Below, in pieces: positions 33,031-41,649 of a stretch of DNA of 64,000 nucleotides. Numbering within the stretch: position 1 is the stretch's first letter; the number at the start of each line of letters is the position of its first letter. The DNA comes from Streptomyces cellulosae (lineage in GTDB: Bacteria > Actinomycetota > Actinomycetes > Streptomycetales > Streptomycetaceae). The stretch lies in the NCBI RefSeq assembly GCF_000721105.1, contig NZ_JOEV01000007.1, positions 191,574 to 255,573 on the forward strand, in the 5' to 3' direction. Made by a program: the position numbers and the translations under genes. Under the pieces are notes generated by a model. The model was not told where the DNA came from. It did not search any database and saw nothing but the letters and a program-made list of their open reading frames with translations.

Positions 33031-34260
33031 TCAGTCGATGACCGTGTAGCCCGCTTGGCGCAGGGCTCGGCCGACCTCGGCGCAGTGCGTCGGCCCCTTC
33101 GTCTCCAGATGCAGTTCGACCTCCGCCTCCGTGAGTCCGAGCCGTGGGTCGGTCCGTACGTGGCTCACATCGAGGACATTAGCGTCCACCACTGACAACA
33201 CCCCCAGAAGCGTCGCGAGGGCGCCCGGCCGGTCCGTCAGCCTGAGCCGTACGGCCAGGTAACGGCCCTGCGCGGCCATGCCGTGCCGCAGGATGCGCTG
33301 GAGCAGCAGCGGGTCGACGTTCCCGCCGGACAGCAGGGCGACGACCGGTCCCTCGATGGAGCCGGGGTCGCTCATGAGCGCCGCGACCGGACTGGCCCCG
33401 GCCGGTTCGACCACCAGCTTGGCCCGCTCCAGGCACAGCAGCAGCGCGGCGGACAGCTCGTCCTCCGTCACCGTGCGCACCTCGTCGACGAGGGTGCCGA
33501 TGATGCCGAACGGCACGTCGCCGGGCCGTCCGACCTTGATGCCGTCGGCCATCGTCGCGGGGTTCTCGATCGACACCGGGCGCCCGGCGGTCAGCGAGGG
33601 AGGGTACGCGGCCGCGCCCGCCGCCTGCACGCCCACGACCCGTACGTCCGGCCTGAGCGCCTTCACCGCGATCGCGACGCCCGCCGCGAGCCCTCCCCCG
33701 CCGATACCGACGACGATCGTGCGCACCTCCGGGCACTGCTCCAGGATCTCCAGGCCGACCGTGCCCTGGCCCGCGATGACGTCGGGGTGGTCGAAGGGGT
33801 GGATGAACACCGCGCCCGTCTCGGCCGCGTACTCCTGCGCGGCGGCCAGCGTCTCGTCGACCACCTGGCCGTGCAGGCGCACCTCCGCGCCGTACTCCTT
33901 CGTGGCGCTGATCTTCGGCAGCGGGGCGCCCTTCGGCATGAACACCGTGGACCGCACGCCGAGCAGCGAGGACGCCAGGGCCACGCCCTGCGCGTGGTTG
34001 CCCGCGCTGGCCGCGACGACGCCGGCGGCCCGCTCCTCGGGCAGCAGCCCGGCGATCCGGACGTAGGCGCCGCGCAGCTTGAACGACCCCGTCCGCTGCA
34101 GGTTCTCGCACTTGAAGTGGACCGGCGCCCCGACCAGCTGGGTCAGGTGCCGGCTGCCTTCCATGGCGGTCACTCGCGCCACGCCCGAGAGCATCTTCTG
34201 GGCGCCGCGCACATCGTCGAGCGTGACCGGCTGCACGGACTGGGCCTCGCGGTAGTTCAT
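33031..34260 (-). CDS. ilvA: Threonine ammonia-lyase (threonine dehydratase) with ACT domain
   Basis: A 409-residue fold-type II PLP enzyme turning threonine into 2-oxobutyrate and ammonia, the first step to isoleucine. The PLP lysine is in TGSFKLRGAY. ASAGNHAQGVA and the Gly-rich GIGGGGLAAG bind the cofactor. The C-terminal 85 residues are a single ACT-like domain (RYLAVRLRLTDRPGALATLL), closer to the TdcB/short IlvA form than to two-domain IlvA, so isoleucine control cannot be assumed. The ATG at 34260 gives the expected length. It converges with no neighbour: the ABC operon lies downstream in the same direction. Confidence 0.92.
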   Translation of the reverse strand: MNYREAQSVQPVTLDDVRGAQKMLSGVARVTAMEGSRHLTQLVGAPVHFKCENLQRTGSFKLRGAYVRIAGLLPEERAAGVVAASAGNHAQGVALASSLLGVRSTVFMPKGAPLPKISATKEYGAEVRLHGQVVDETLAAAQEYAAETGAVFIHPFDHPDVIAGQGTVGLEILEQCPEVRTIVVGIGGGGLAAGVAIAVKALRPDVRVVGVQAAGAAAYPPSLTAGRPVSIENPATMADGIKVGRPGDVPFGIIGTLVDEVRTVTEDELSAALLLCLERAKLVVEPAGASPVAALMSDPGSIEGPVVALLSGGNVDPLLLQRILRHGMAAQGRYLAVRLRLTDRPGALATLLGVLSVVDANVLDVSHVRTDPRLGLTEAEVELHLETKGPTHCAEVGRALRQAGYTVID

Positions 34261-34406
34261 GACGTAAGTCTCGCAGTTCACACGCGCGAACCGCCGCTGT
34301 GACCAACGTCCGAGACTGGTTTGCACAGCCCCGGTACGGTCTGCCTTCCGGCCGCGTACCCTGTCCCCCAACCCAGCACCCCCCTTCATGAAGTGAGCCC
34401 CCGGCC

Positions 34407-34931
34407 ATGCCCACAACACCTGAAATGTCGATGGACATGACGACCGTCGGTGACCTCGGTCTCCTCGACACGCTGCAGCACGAGGTGGCGGTGTTCGCCC
34501 GCCGTGCCGAACAGACCCGCCTCGGCGGGGTGGGGCAGGTGCGCAACTCCATGGACCGGGCCGCGTACCTGCTGCTCAACCGGCTCGACAAGGAAGGCCC
34601 CATGGGCGTCAAGGCGCTCGCCGCGAGCATGGGCATCGACTCGTCGACGGTCACCCGGCAGGTCGCCCCGCTCGTCGACACCGGGCTCGTCAAGCGGACT
34701 TCGCACCCCGAGGACGGCCGGGCGGTGGTGCTTCAGCTGTCCCCGCGCGGGCTGTCACGTCTTGAGGAAGTGCGTTCCTCCCGCCGTCAGTTGATGGCCG
34801 AGCTGACACACGACTGGGCGCCGGAGGAGCGCGAGGCGTTCTGCACGCTCCTCACGCGCTTCAACACCGCGCTGTCCTCCCGGATGGCGGCCCAGGGACT
34901 ACCGGGCGCGGAGCCGCCGTCGGCCTCCTGA
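34407..34931 (+). CDS. MarR family transcriptional regulator
   Basis: A 174-residue winged-helix regulator. The core is RAAYLLLNRLDKEGPMGVKALAASMGIDSSTVTRQVAPLVDTGLVKR, with the wing in HPEDGRAVVLQLSPRG. Terminal helices form the dimer interface. It diverges from ilvA across 146 bases. Its target may be the ilvA promoter or the exporter operon beyond, but neither is shown. Confidence 0.9.
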   Translation: MPTTPEMSMDMTTVGDLGLLDTLQHEVAVFARRAEQTRLGGVGQVRNSMDRAAYLLLNRLDKEGPMGVKALAASMGIDSSTVTRQVAPLVDTGLVKRTSHPEDGRAVVLQLSPRGLSRLEEVRSSRRQLMAELTHDWAPEEREAFCTLLTRFNTALSSRMAAQGLPGAEPPSAS

Positions 34932-35091
34932 ACGGCCCTCCACGCGCGCGTGCCCGCACCACGCGCGGCTGCCGGGCTCGTTCCCCAGCTGCCCGCTGTG
35001 CTCGGCGGTGCGCGGCTCTTGACCGACGGGCCTTGCCTGGCCTCAGATGAGACCGGGCCCTCAGTCGTACGCGGTTCCGCATTCCGTAGGT

Positions 35092-35115
35092 GATCCCCGT
35101 ACGGGATCCCCGTAC
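35092..35115 (+). promoter_or_regulatory. Direct repeat and palindrome upstream of the sigma-like gene
   Basis: GATCCCCGTAC occurs at 35092-35102 and again at 35105-35115. The segment 35099-35115 is also an inverted repeat GTACGGG-ATC-CCCGTAC. It lies about 90 bases before the 35204 start and could be an operator. No binding protein can be named. Confidence 0.45.
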
Positions 35116-35203
35116 ATGGTCTCCGCACGAGATCCGGTACGCGGTGTCGTGGTACGCGGCCGGGCCCGGTCCTCCTCAGGATCTCCCTCAGGCGGGAGGC
35201 GCG

Positions 35204-35716
35204 ATGCGAGAACGGCATACGGCCCAGGACGCCCGCCGGGCCCGGGAGTTCGACGTGTTCGTCGCGGGCGCGGCTGGGCGGCTGCTGCACACCGCCACGC
35301 TCCTCACCGCGGAGGACCCGCACGACAACCCGCGCGCGCGGCACCTGCTGACGCCGGCCCTCGCCCACACGTACGCGTGCTGGGACCGGCTGCGCGGCGA
35401 GGACCCGTACGACCGGACCCGCCAGCACCTGGCCACCCGCTTCGCGCGCGGGGCCTGGCACCAGTACGGCTCCCTCGGCGTCCTCGGCCGGTCCCGACCG
35501 CCCCGCCCCGGCGCACTGGCCCGGCTCAGCCCGCAGGAACGCCTGATCCTGGTCCTTCGCCTCTACGAGGGGGTCGCGGAGGAACAGGCGGCGGCACTGC
35601 TCGGGCTCTCCCAGGAACGCGTCCGCGCGATCTGCGAACGCGCGGTCACGAACCTCCTCCACCCGCCCCGGGGCTCGGCCCCCGCGACGATCGGCCCGAA
35701 GATGGTGCCGTCATGA
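35204..35716 (+). CDS. Sigma-70-like protein with region 4 helix-turn-helix (ECF-like)
   Basis: A 170-residue protein. The C-terminal part (about 105-160) has a clear sigma region 4: LARLSPQERLILVLRLYEGVAEEQAAALLGL, then SQERVRAICERAVTNLL. The N-terminal part (FVAGAAGRLLHTATLLTAED) resembles a worn ECF region 2, so promoter melting may be weak or lost. The frame is open further upstream, but GGGAGG just before the ATG at 35204 decides the start. It is followed eight bases on by a small membrane protein, an arrangement like sigma/anti-sigma pairs. Confidence 0.85.
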   Translation: MRERHTAQDARRAREFDVFVAGAAGRLLHTATLLTAEDPHDNPRARHLLTPALAHTYACWDRLRGEDPYDRTRQHLATRFARGAWHQYGSLGVLGRSRPPRPGALARLSPQERLILVLRLYEGVAEEQAAALLGLSQERVRAICERAVTNLLHPPRGSAPATIGPKMVPS

Positions 35717-35723
35717 GGCCGCG

Positions 35724-35972
35724 ATGAACCAGCCACGACGAGAGGACGCCGTACGGCGGATCCTGCAGGCGCCGACGCCGTCCGTGCCGCCGGAGCTGTA
35801 CGCGGACGTCCTGCGGCGCGGCGGCCGGATGCTGCGCCGCAGGAGGGTCGTCCACCGGGCGCTGTGGCTGCTGCTGTTCGCGGCGGTCGTGGCGTTCGTC
35901 CTGTGGGCGCTGACGGTGCAGCCCTGGGTGGTGCCGCCCTCCGAGACGACTCCGCCGCTCACGGACTGGTGA
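35724..35972 (+). CDS. Small membrane protein paired with the sigma-like gene
   Basis: An 82-residue protein. A basic N-terminal half (RREDAVRRILQ ... LRRGGRMLRRRRVVHR) is followed by one transmembrane helix (ALWLLLFAAVVAFVLWAL) and a short outer tail. Position and topology suggest a partner or inhibitor of the sigma-like protein, but no ZAS zinc motif is present. The ATG at 35724 follows GAGG. Confidence 0.75.
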   Translation: MNQPRREDAVRRILQAPTPSVPPELYADVLRRGGRMLRRRRVVHRALWLLLFAAVVAFVLWALTVQPWVVPPSETTPPLTDW

Positions 35973-36001
35973 GCGGCTGAGTCGTCCCGGCGTACGACGG
36001 C

Positions 36002-37156
36002 TCAGCCGAGCGCCTGGCGCAGGTCCTCCAGGAGGTCCTCGACGTTCTCGATGCCCACGGACAGGCGGACGAGATCGGCGGGCACCTCCAGGGCCGAGCC
36101 GGCCGCGGAGGCGTGCGTCATGCGTCCGGGGTGCTCGATCAGCGACTCCACGCCGCCCAGGGACTCGCCCAGCGTGAACACCTCGGCGCGGTTGCAGACC
36201 TCGACGGCCGCCTCCTCGCCGCCCTGCACCCGGAAGGAGACCATGCCGCCGAAGGCTCGCATCTGCTTCGCGGCGACCTCGTGGCCGGGGTGTTCCGGCA
36301 GACCGGGGTACAGGACCGTCGTCACGCGCGCGTGCCGGGACAGCATGTCGGCGACCTTGGTGGCGTTCTCGCTGTGCCGGTCCATGCGCACCGACAGCGT
36401 CTTCGTGCCGCGCAGCACCAGCCACGAGTCGAAGGGCCCGGCGACCGCGCCCATCGCGTTCTGGTGGTACGCCAGTTCCTCCCCCAGCTCCGGGTCGCTG
36501 ACGATCAGGGCGCCGCCGACGACGTCCGAGTGTCCGCCCATGTACTTGGTCAGCGAGTGCACGACGACGTCCGCGCCGAGCGACAGCGGCTGCTGCAGAT
36601 ACGGCGTGGCGAACGTGTTGTCGACGACGAGCCGGGCGCCCGCGTCGTGGGCGACCTGGGCGAGGGCGGCGATGTCGGTGATGCCGAGCAGCGGGTTGGA
36701 GGGGGTCTCCACCCACACGGCCTTGGTCTTCGGCGTGATCGCGGCGCGCACGGCGGCCGGGTCGCTGGAGTCGGCGACCGACCACTCCACGCCCCACCGG
36801 GAGACGACCTTGGCGAAGAGGCGGAAGGTACCGCCGTAGGCGTCGTTGGGGATGACGACGTGGTCGCCGGGGCTGAGCAGCGTACGCAACAGGCAGTCCT
36901 CGGCCGCCAGTCCGGACGCGAACGCGAGGCCCCGGCGGCCGCCCTCCAGGGCGGCGAGGTTGTCCTCCAGGGCGGTGCGCGTCGGGTTGGCGCTGCGGCT
37001 GTACTCGTAGCCGCCGCGCAGGCCGCCGACGCCGTCCTGCTTGTAGGTCGAGACCTGGTAGATCGGCGGGACGACCGCGCCGGTGAGGGGATCCGCGGTG
37101 TTGCCCGCGTGGATCGCGAGGGTCTCGAAGTGCTGACTGATGTGCCTGTCGCTCAT
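36002..37156 (-). CDS. metB: Cystathionine gamma-synthase / gamma-lyase (MetB family)
   Basis: A 384-residue Cys/Met-metabolism PLP enzyme. The lysine is in VVVHSLTKYMGGHSDVVGG. VVPPIYQVSTYKQ, EYSRSANPTRTALE and VWVETPSNPLLGI are family hallmarks. It makes cystathionine from an activated homoserine and cysteine, or cleaves cystathionine; sequence alone does not settle the direction. The ATG at 37156 is preceded by TACCCT with an eight-base gap, so the mRNA is probably leaderless. Confidence 0.93.
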   Translation of the reverse strand: MSDRHISQHFETLAIHAGNTADPLTGAVVPPIYQVSTYKQDGVGGLRGGYEYSRSANPTRTALEDNLAALEGGRRGLAFASGLAAEDCLLRTLLSPGDHVVIPNDAYGGTFRLFAKVVSRWGVEWSVADSSDPAAVRAAITPKTKAVWVETPSNPLLGITDIAALAQVAHDAGARLVVDNTFATPYLQQPLSLGADVVVHSLTKYMGGHSDVVGGALIVSDPELGEELAYHQNAMGAVAGPFDSWLVLRGTKTLSVRMDRHSENATKVADMLSRHARVTTVLYPGLPEHPGHEVAAKQMRAFGGMVSFRVQGGEEAAVEVCNRAEVFTLGESLGGVESLIEHPGRMTHASAAGSALEVPADLVRLSVGIENVEDLLEDLRQALG

Positions 37157-37269
37157 GGGCACCGAGGGTAGTGCGCCGACGCGGCCGATGACGGACGGCG
37201 AGTGGGTCCAGCGGCCTCGGCGGGGGATCGTCGGCCGCGTCGGCGGAGGCCGGCGACCGCGTCGGCGGC

Positions 37270-37310
37270 GGTCAGCGGCGGGATCGGCAGGGGTCAGCGG
37301 CGGGATCGGC
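37270..37310. repeat. Two direct copies of a 19-bp sequence
   Basis: GGTCAGCGGCGGGATCGGC occurs at 37270-37288 and 37292-37310, 22 bases apart, in the divergent gap between metB and the 37377 gene. Further GTCGGCGG-like fragments precede it (37220-37270). It may be simple slippage or a regulatory site. Confidence 0.85.
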
Positions 37311-37376
37311 GGAAGTTGTCCACAGGCCGCGGGACCGCATTGGCCAATTGTCACAGGCGTCTGGAACCCTTGAGAC

Positions 37377-38495
37377 ATGGAAATCCTCTGGGTCCTGATG
37401 GCGCTGGTCCTGCTCGGCTTCGTGCTGCTCCCCTTCATGCGGCGCGGCCGCGGCATGATCGAGCAGGTCCATCCGGGACACCCGGACGCCGCGGACCCGG
37501 CGGACTACGGATTCGTGCAGCAGGAGGAGCTGGACATCCGGATGCCAGGCCCCGACCAGGACCTGCTGGACGTCCTGGACCTGGTGCAGCGCACGCAGGA
37601 CCATCACGCGGCGGCGCAGCTCCTCGCGGGCACGGAGAGCGAGGGCGAGCTGCGCTGGCAGCGTGTGCAGGCCTTCGCGGGCGCCGCTTCGCTGGAGCTG
37701 CGGCAGCGGCCCGGCGGGGTCAGCGAGACGCCGGGCGGGCAGTGGCTCAGGGTGTGGCGGGCCGAGGCGCCCAAGGACGCGGGCGGCGCGGCTGTGCACG
37801 CGGAGTTCCTGGTCCAGCAGGCGTGGCGGACGTCGACGCCCGGCACGGACGAGTTCCGGATCATCATGGAGGAGGCGCGGGCGGCCTGCGGCGACGCGGC
37901 ACTGCTGGCGCCGGGCGACCCGATCCCGTACATCATCGAGCTGTCCGTGGCGCGCGGACTGGCGTATCCCCGGCCGGAGTTCGAGCAGCTCTGGCTGAAG
38001 ATCCTGGACCGCGCCCCGCACCACATGGGGGCGCATCTGGCCGCGCTGCACTACTGGTGCGAGAAGTGGCACGGTTCGCGTGCACTGGCGTACAGCTTCG
38101 CCGAGGCGGCGGCCGCCCGCGCCCCCCGGGGTTCGCTGCTGGCCGCCCTGCCGCTCTTCGCGGTCTTCGAGCACCTGCCCGAGGTGAACCTGGTCAGCGG
38201 TTTCTACCAGAGCGAGGTGGTGACCAAGGCGATCCACGGCGCCCTGCACGCCGTGCACTCCTCCCGGCCCGACGACCCGATGCTGGCGCACGTCCGCCAC
38301 CTCCTGGTCTTCTTCCTCGTCCGCTGCGAACGCTGGGCCGAGGCGATGAACCAGCTCATACACATCGACGGCCATGTCGGCGCCCTGCCCTGGACGCTGT
38401 CCGCCGACCCGGCCGCGGAGTTCGCGGTGTACCGGGCCCTGGCGGTCGCGGGCTACGAGGCGAACGGCGGCAACCCGGCGACGCTGCCCCGCTGA
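37377..38495 (+). CDS. Hypothetical protein with N-terminal membrane anchor and helical repeat domain
   Basis: A 372-residue protein. A signal anchor (ILWVLMALVLLGFVLLPFM) is followed by a basic turn and a largely helical cytoplasmic domain with TPR-like or DUF4034-like character (LLDVLDLVQRTQDHHAAAQLLAG, then PYIIELSVARGLAYPR and HYWCEKWHGSRALAYSFAEA). I am fairly sure of the gene, not of the function. The ATG at 37377 has no ribosome site. It is divergent from metB. Confidence 0.8.
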   Translation: MEILWVLMALVLLGFVLLPFMRRGRGMIEQVHPGHPDAADPADYGFVQQEELDIRMPGPDQDLLDVLDLVQRTQDHHAAAQLLAGTESEGELRWQRVQAFAGAASLELRQRPGGVSETPGGQWLRVWRAEAPKDAGGAAVHAEFLVQQAWRTSTPGTDEFRIIMEEARAACGDAALLAPGDPIPYIIELSVARGLAYPRPEFEQLWLKILDRAPHHMGAHLAALHYWCEKWHGSRALAYSFAEAAAARAPRGSLLAALPLFAVFEHLPEVNLVSGFYQSEVVTKAIHGALHAVHSSRPDDPMLAHVRHLLVFFLVRCERWAEAMNQLIHIDGHVGALPWTLSADPAAEFAVYRALAVAGYEANGGNPATLPR

Positions 38496-38613
38496 GCGCG
38501 CTCCCGGCCTCGCCCGTTCCCCGGTCGCGCCCCTGCCCCGGCCGCAGTGCTGGACGGCCCGGCCGCGAGGCCTCGGTCGGTCAGCCTCCGCCTTGCACCG
38601 GGCCGCCTCTCGG

Positions 38614-39126
38614 TCAGCCCTCCGCGCGGGCGGGCAGCCGCCATCCCGGGCGCGGGAAGTGGCAGGTGTAGCCGTCCGGGTACCGCTCCAGGTAGTCCTG
38701 GTGCTCGGGCTCGGCCTCCCAGAAGGGGCCGACCGGCTCGACCTCGGTGACAACCTTGCCCGGCCACAGTCCGGAGGCGTCCACGTCCGCGATCGTGTCC
38801 TCGGCGATCCGCTTCTGCTCGTCATCCACGTAGTAGATCGCCGAGCGGTAGCTGAGGCCGATGTCGTTGCCCTGGCGGTTCTTGGTGCTCGGGTCGTGGA
38901 TCTGGAAGAAGAACTCCAGGATCGCGCGGAAATCGGTCTTCTCGGGGTCGAAAAGGATCTCAATGGCCTCCGCGTGCGTGCCATGGTTGCGGTACGTCGC
39001 GTTCGGCACGTCGCCCCCGGTGTATCCGACCCGGGTCCCCGTCACGCCCGGGAGCCGACGGATCAGGTCCTGCATCCCCCAGAAGCATCCGCCCGCCAGT
39101 ACGGCCCTCTGCGTCTGCACAGCCAT
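38614..39126 (-). CDS. msrA: Peptide methionine sulfoxide reductase MsrA
   Basis: A 170-residue MsrA reducing the S epimer of methionine sulfoxide in proteins. The catalytic cysteine is in [29 protein letters not shown] and [12 protein letters not shown] are typical. The ATG at 39126 follows GGAGGGG. It converges with the 37377 gene. Confidence 0.95.
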   Translation of the reverse strand: MAVQTQRAVLAGGCFWGMQDLIRRLPGVTGTRVGYTGGDVPNATYRNHGTHAEAIEILFDPEKTDFRAILEFFFQIHDPSTKNRQGNDIGLSYRSAIYYVDDEQKRIAEDTIADVDASGLWPGKVVTEVEPVGPFWEAEPEHQDYLERYPDGYTCHFPRPGWRLPARAEG

Positions 39127-39351
39127 TGCGGCCCCTCCACTCTCTGTCAGTTCGGTCACTCGGACTGTTCGGCTCGAACACACCGGCATCCGATGGCAAC
39201 CCTCCACAACGCGCGAGGGTGCCAAGCGATTCCGCAGGAGGACGACCGTGGCGCCGGCAACTCACACGGTGCGCCGGCCGGCTCGTCGACGCAGTGAACG
39301 GCGGCGGAAATCAGTGGCCGACCGCACCCGGCCGGCGCCACGCTGTACGCC

Positions 39352-39945
39352 ATGGAAGAACCGCACCGCCGGATTCGCGCGGTCCAATCGGAATCCACGA
39401 TCACCGTCTACCAAGCGTACGCCCCGGAAATCGGCCTGCCCGCCGTCCGCGACGGCCGTTTTCCCGTCCCATGGAAGCGGGACCGGATGACGTGGATCAA
39501 GCCGTCCTTCCTGTGGATGATGTACCGCTGTGGCTGGGGCACCAAGGCAGGGCAGGAGACCGTACTCGCTGTCGAGATCACCCGCGACGGCTTCGAATGG
39601 GCGCTGCGACAGGCATGTCTGTCGAGTTACGTTCGCGGGGTGCACCGCGACCGCGCCACCTGGCAGCGTCAGCTCAAGCGTGCGCCCACGCGTGTTCAGT
39701 GGGATCCCGAACGCGACCTGCGCCTGCGGCCCCTGCCGTACCGCTCCTTGCAGCTCGGTCTGTCCGGTGAGGCCGTACGACGCTACGCGGACGAGTGGAC
39801 GGTCTCCATCTCCGACGTGACCCCGCTCGCCCACGAGATCCATGCCCTGGTCAGCGCCGGTGACCTGGACTCCGCCGCCCGCCTGTTGCCCCAGGAACGC
39901 CCATGCTCCCTTGGGGACGAACTCCTTGCCGGCCTCCAAGGATGA
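39352..39945 (+). CDS. DUF4291 domain protein
   Basis: A 197-residue protein that closely fits DUF4291: the N-terminal RRIRAVQSESTITVYQAYAPEIG, then MTWIKPSFLWMMYRCGWGTKAGQE, QWDPERDLRLRPLPYRSLQLGL and the C-terminal ISDVTPLAHEIHALV. The many conserved Trp/Tyr/Arg residues suggest an enzyme or binding fold, but no activity is established. The ATG at 39352 has no clear ribosome site. It lies beside a broken SRPBCC gene. Confidence 0.85.
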   Translation: MEEPHRRIRAVQSESTITVYQAYAPEIGLPAVRDGRFPVPWKRDRMTWIKPSFLWMMYRCGWGTKAGQETVLAVEITRDGFEWALRQACLSSYVRGVHRDRATWQRQLKRAPTRVQWDPERDLRLRPLPYRSLQLGLSGEAVRRYADEWTVSISDVTPLAHEIHALVSAGDLDSAARLLPQERPCSLGDELLAGLQG

Positions 39946-39954
39946 CGCGCCGCT

Positions 39955-40236
39955 TCACCCCGCGGCCCGCCACACGTCCACCGCGGGGGCGTCGAGCGTT
40001 CGGGTCAGCCTGTAGGAGAAGCCGTCGGCAGGGGTGGTCTGCTCGGTGCTCATGCTTCGTCTCATGGACCACCCCCGAGCAGTACGCCCAGTGGGCCTGC
40101 GCCGCACCCGGCTCCGTCGAGATGGATGTGCGGCCGGGCGGAGCGTGGAAAGCCACCGTGGTCACGCCAGACGGCGGACCGTTCCCGCTGACCGGCTCGT
40201 GTCTCGCGGTCGCCGAGAACCGCCAACTTGGGGCGG
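39955..40236. pseudogene. SRPBCC (AHSA1-like) gene split by a local inversion
   Basis: Two adjacent pieces of one gene point in opposite directions. On the minus strand 40053-39955 encodes a 32-residue N-terminus (MSTEQTTPADGFSYRLTRTL, then DAPAVDVWRAAG and a stop). On the plus strand from about 40064 the next part reads in frame (SWTTPEQYAQWACAAPGSVE, then MDVRPGGAWKATVVTPDGG and FPLTGSCLAVAENRQLG). Joined as ...VWRA-WTTPEQ... they form a normal SRPBCC start. Similarity fades after about 40236, so the C-terminal half is also missing or decayed. The polarity change makes the gene non-functional. Confidence 0.75.
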
Positions 40237-40436
40237 AACCGGGTCGAGGGACCGTTGACGGCGCTCGGACGCTGGGCGATCGAGCACGGTGACGAGCTTC
40301 TGGAAAACGGGAAAGTGCGGCACGGACGGCATCGGATCCGCACGCGCCCACAGCCGGGCCCCGGCGGTGACCCGCCGGGGCCCGTCAGCGTGTCGGCGGA
40401 CGCTCAGGTCGTCGCCGTGTCCGTCGGAGCGGACGC
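40237..40436. other. Non-coding remnant between the broken SRPBCC gene and the dehydrogenase
   Basis: No supported gene is seen. The plus-strand frame LTALGRWAIEHGDELLENGK is suggestive but has no start context. The stretch ends in the first copy of a 33-bp duplication of the dehydrogenase 3' end. Confidence 0.4.
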
Positions 40437-40461
40437 TCAGATCGTCGCCGTGTCGATCACG
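40396..40461. repeat. 33-bp tandem duplication across the dehydrogenase stop codon
   Basis: Units at 40396-40428 and 40429-40461 share 25 of their first 26 bases. The right-hand unit encodes the C-terminus and TGA of the dehydrogenase; the left-hand unit repeats it downstream, again with Asp-Thr-Ala-Thr and a stop. The period keeps the reading frame. Confidence 0.85.
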
Positions 40462-41477
40462 AACCGGTACCGCACGTCGCTGCTCTGCACCCGCTCGTAC
40501 GCCTCGTTGATCTCGGAGGCGGCGATCAGTTCGATCTCCGCGCCGAGGCTGTGCTCGGCGCAGAAGTCCAGCATCTCCTGGGTCTCCGCGATGCCGCCGA
40601 TCATGGAACCGGCGAGGGTCTTGCCGCCGCCGATCACCGAGAAGAGGTTGAGGGAGATCGGCTCCTCGGGGGCGCCCACGTTCACCAGCGCGCCCTCCGT
40701 CTTCAGCAGCGTCAGGTACGCGTTGAAGTCCAGCGGGGCCGACACCGTCGACACGATCAGATCGAACGTGCCGGCCAGCTCCTTGAAGGTGTTCTCGTCG
40801 CTGGTGGCGTAGTAGTGGTCGGCGCCCAGCTTCAGACCGTCGTCCTTCTTGCGCAGGGACTGCGAGAGCACGGTCACCTCGGCGCCGAGCGCGTGGGCGA
40901 TCTTCACGCCCATGTGGCCGAGGCCGCCCAGGCCGACGATCGCGACCTTCTTGCCGGGGCCGGCGCCCCAGCGCTTGAGCGGGGAGTACAGGGTGATGCC
41001 GGCGCACAGCAGCGGCGCGGCGACGTCGAGGGAGATGCCCTCGGGGATGCGGACGACGTAGTTCTCGTCGACGACGACCTTCTCCGAGTAGCCGCCGTAG
41101 GTCGGCTCGCCGTCCTTGCCGATGCCGTTGTACGTGGGAACGTTGCCCTTGACGCAGTACTGCTCCAGGCCGGCCTTGCAGTTGTCGCACTCGCGGCAGG
41201 AGTCGACCATGCAGCCGACGCCCACGCGGTCTCCGACCTTGAACTTGGTGACACCGGGTCCGACCTCGGAGACGACGCCGGCGATCTCGTGGCCGGGGAC
41301 CATCGGGAAGATCGCCTCACCCCAGCCCTCCTGGGCCTGGTGGATGTCGGAGTGACAGATTCCCGCGAACTTGATGTCGATCAGCACATCGAACTCGCGG
41401 ACCGCGCGCCGCTCGATGGTGGTGCGCTCCAGGGGCGCCTTGGCGGCGGGTGCGGCGTACGCAGCAACAGTGGTCAT
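40437..41477 (-). CDS. Zinc-dependent NAD(P) alcohol dehydrogenase (AdhC/cinnamyl-ADH type)
   Basis: A 346-residue medium-chain dehydrogenase. The catalytic zinc ligands are in GICHSDIHQ and [10 protein letters not shown]. The structural zinc site has four cysteines in [15 protein letters not shown]. The Rossmann motif is [11 protein letters not shown]. It probably reduces aldehydes or oxidises primary alcohols. The ATG at 41477 follows AGGAGA. The gene diverges from an XRE regulator that probably controls it. Confidence 0.94.
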   Translation of the reverse strand: MTTVAAYAAPAAKAPLERTTIERRAVREFDVLIDIKFAGICHSDIHQAQEGWGEAIFPMVPGHEIAGVVSEVGPGVTKFKVGDRVGVGCMVDSCRECDNCKAGLEQYCVKGNVPTYNGIGKDGEPTYGGYSEKVVVDENYVVRIPEGISLDVAAPLLCAGITLYSPLKRWGAGPGKKVAIVGLGGLGHMGVKIAHALGAEVTVLSQSLRKKDDGLKLGADHYYATSDENTFKELAGTFDLIVSTVSAPLDFNAYLTLLKTEGALVNVGAPEEPISLNLFSVIGGGKTLAGSMIGGIAETQEMLDFCAEHSLGAEIELIAASEINEAYERVQSSDVRYRFVIDTATI

Positions 41478-41649
41478 GCCGTGGTTCTCCTAGCGGGGGT
41501 AGCGCGCCCGGCTGCCTTCTTCCGACCGGGCACGCGTCCAGCCTGCCCGATGGTTCGGTTTTCACCCAGACCACGGCTTTGCGTACGTCTGCTGTGCCTA
41601 CCACTGGCGGGGTCAGGCTGCTGTGCGTACGACCGTGAATACTTGAGGC

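Noticed and set aside
34260..34275. An upstream GTG start for ilvA
   Set aside because: It adds a few residues (from a GTG seven codons earlier) without a ribosome site; the ATG at 34260 matches the family N-terminus better.
40228..40812. Plus-strand open frame starting near 40228 and running over the dehydrogenase gene
   Set aside because: Most of it is antisense to the alcohol dehydrogenase; only the first 30 codons lie outside and they show no known domain.
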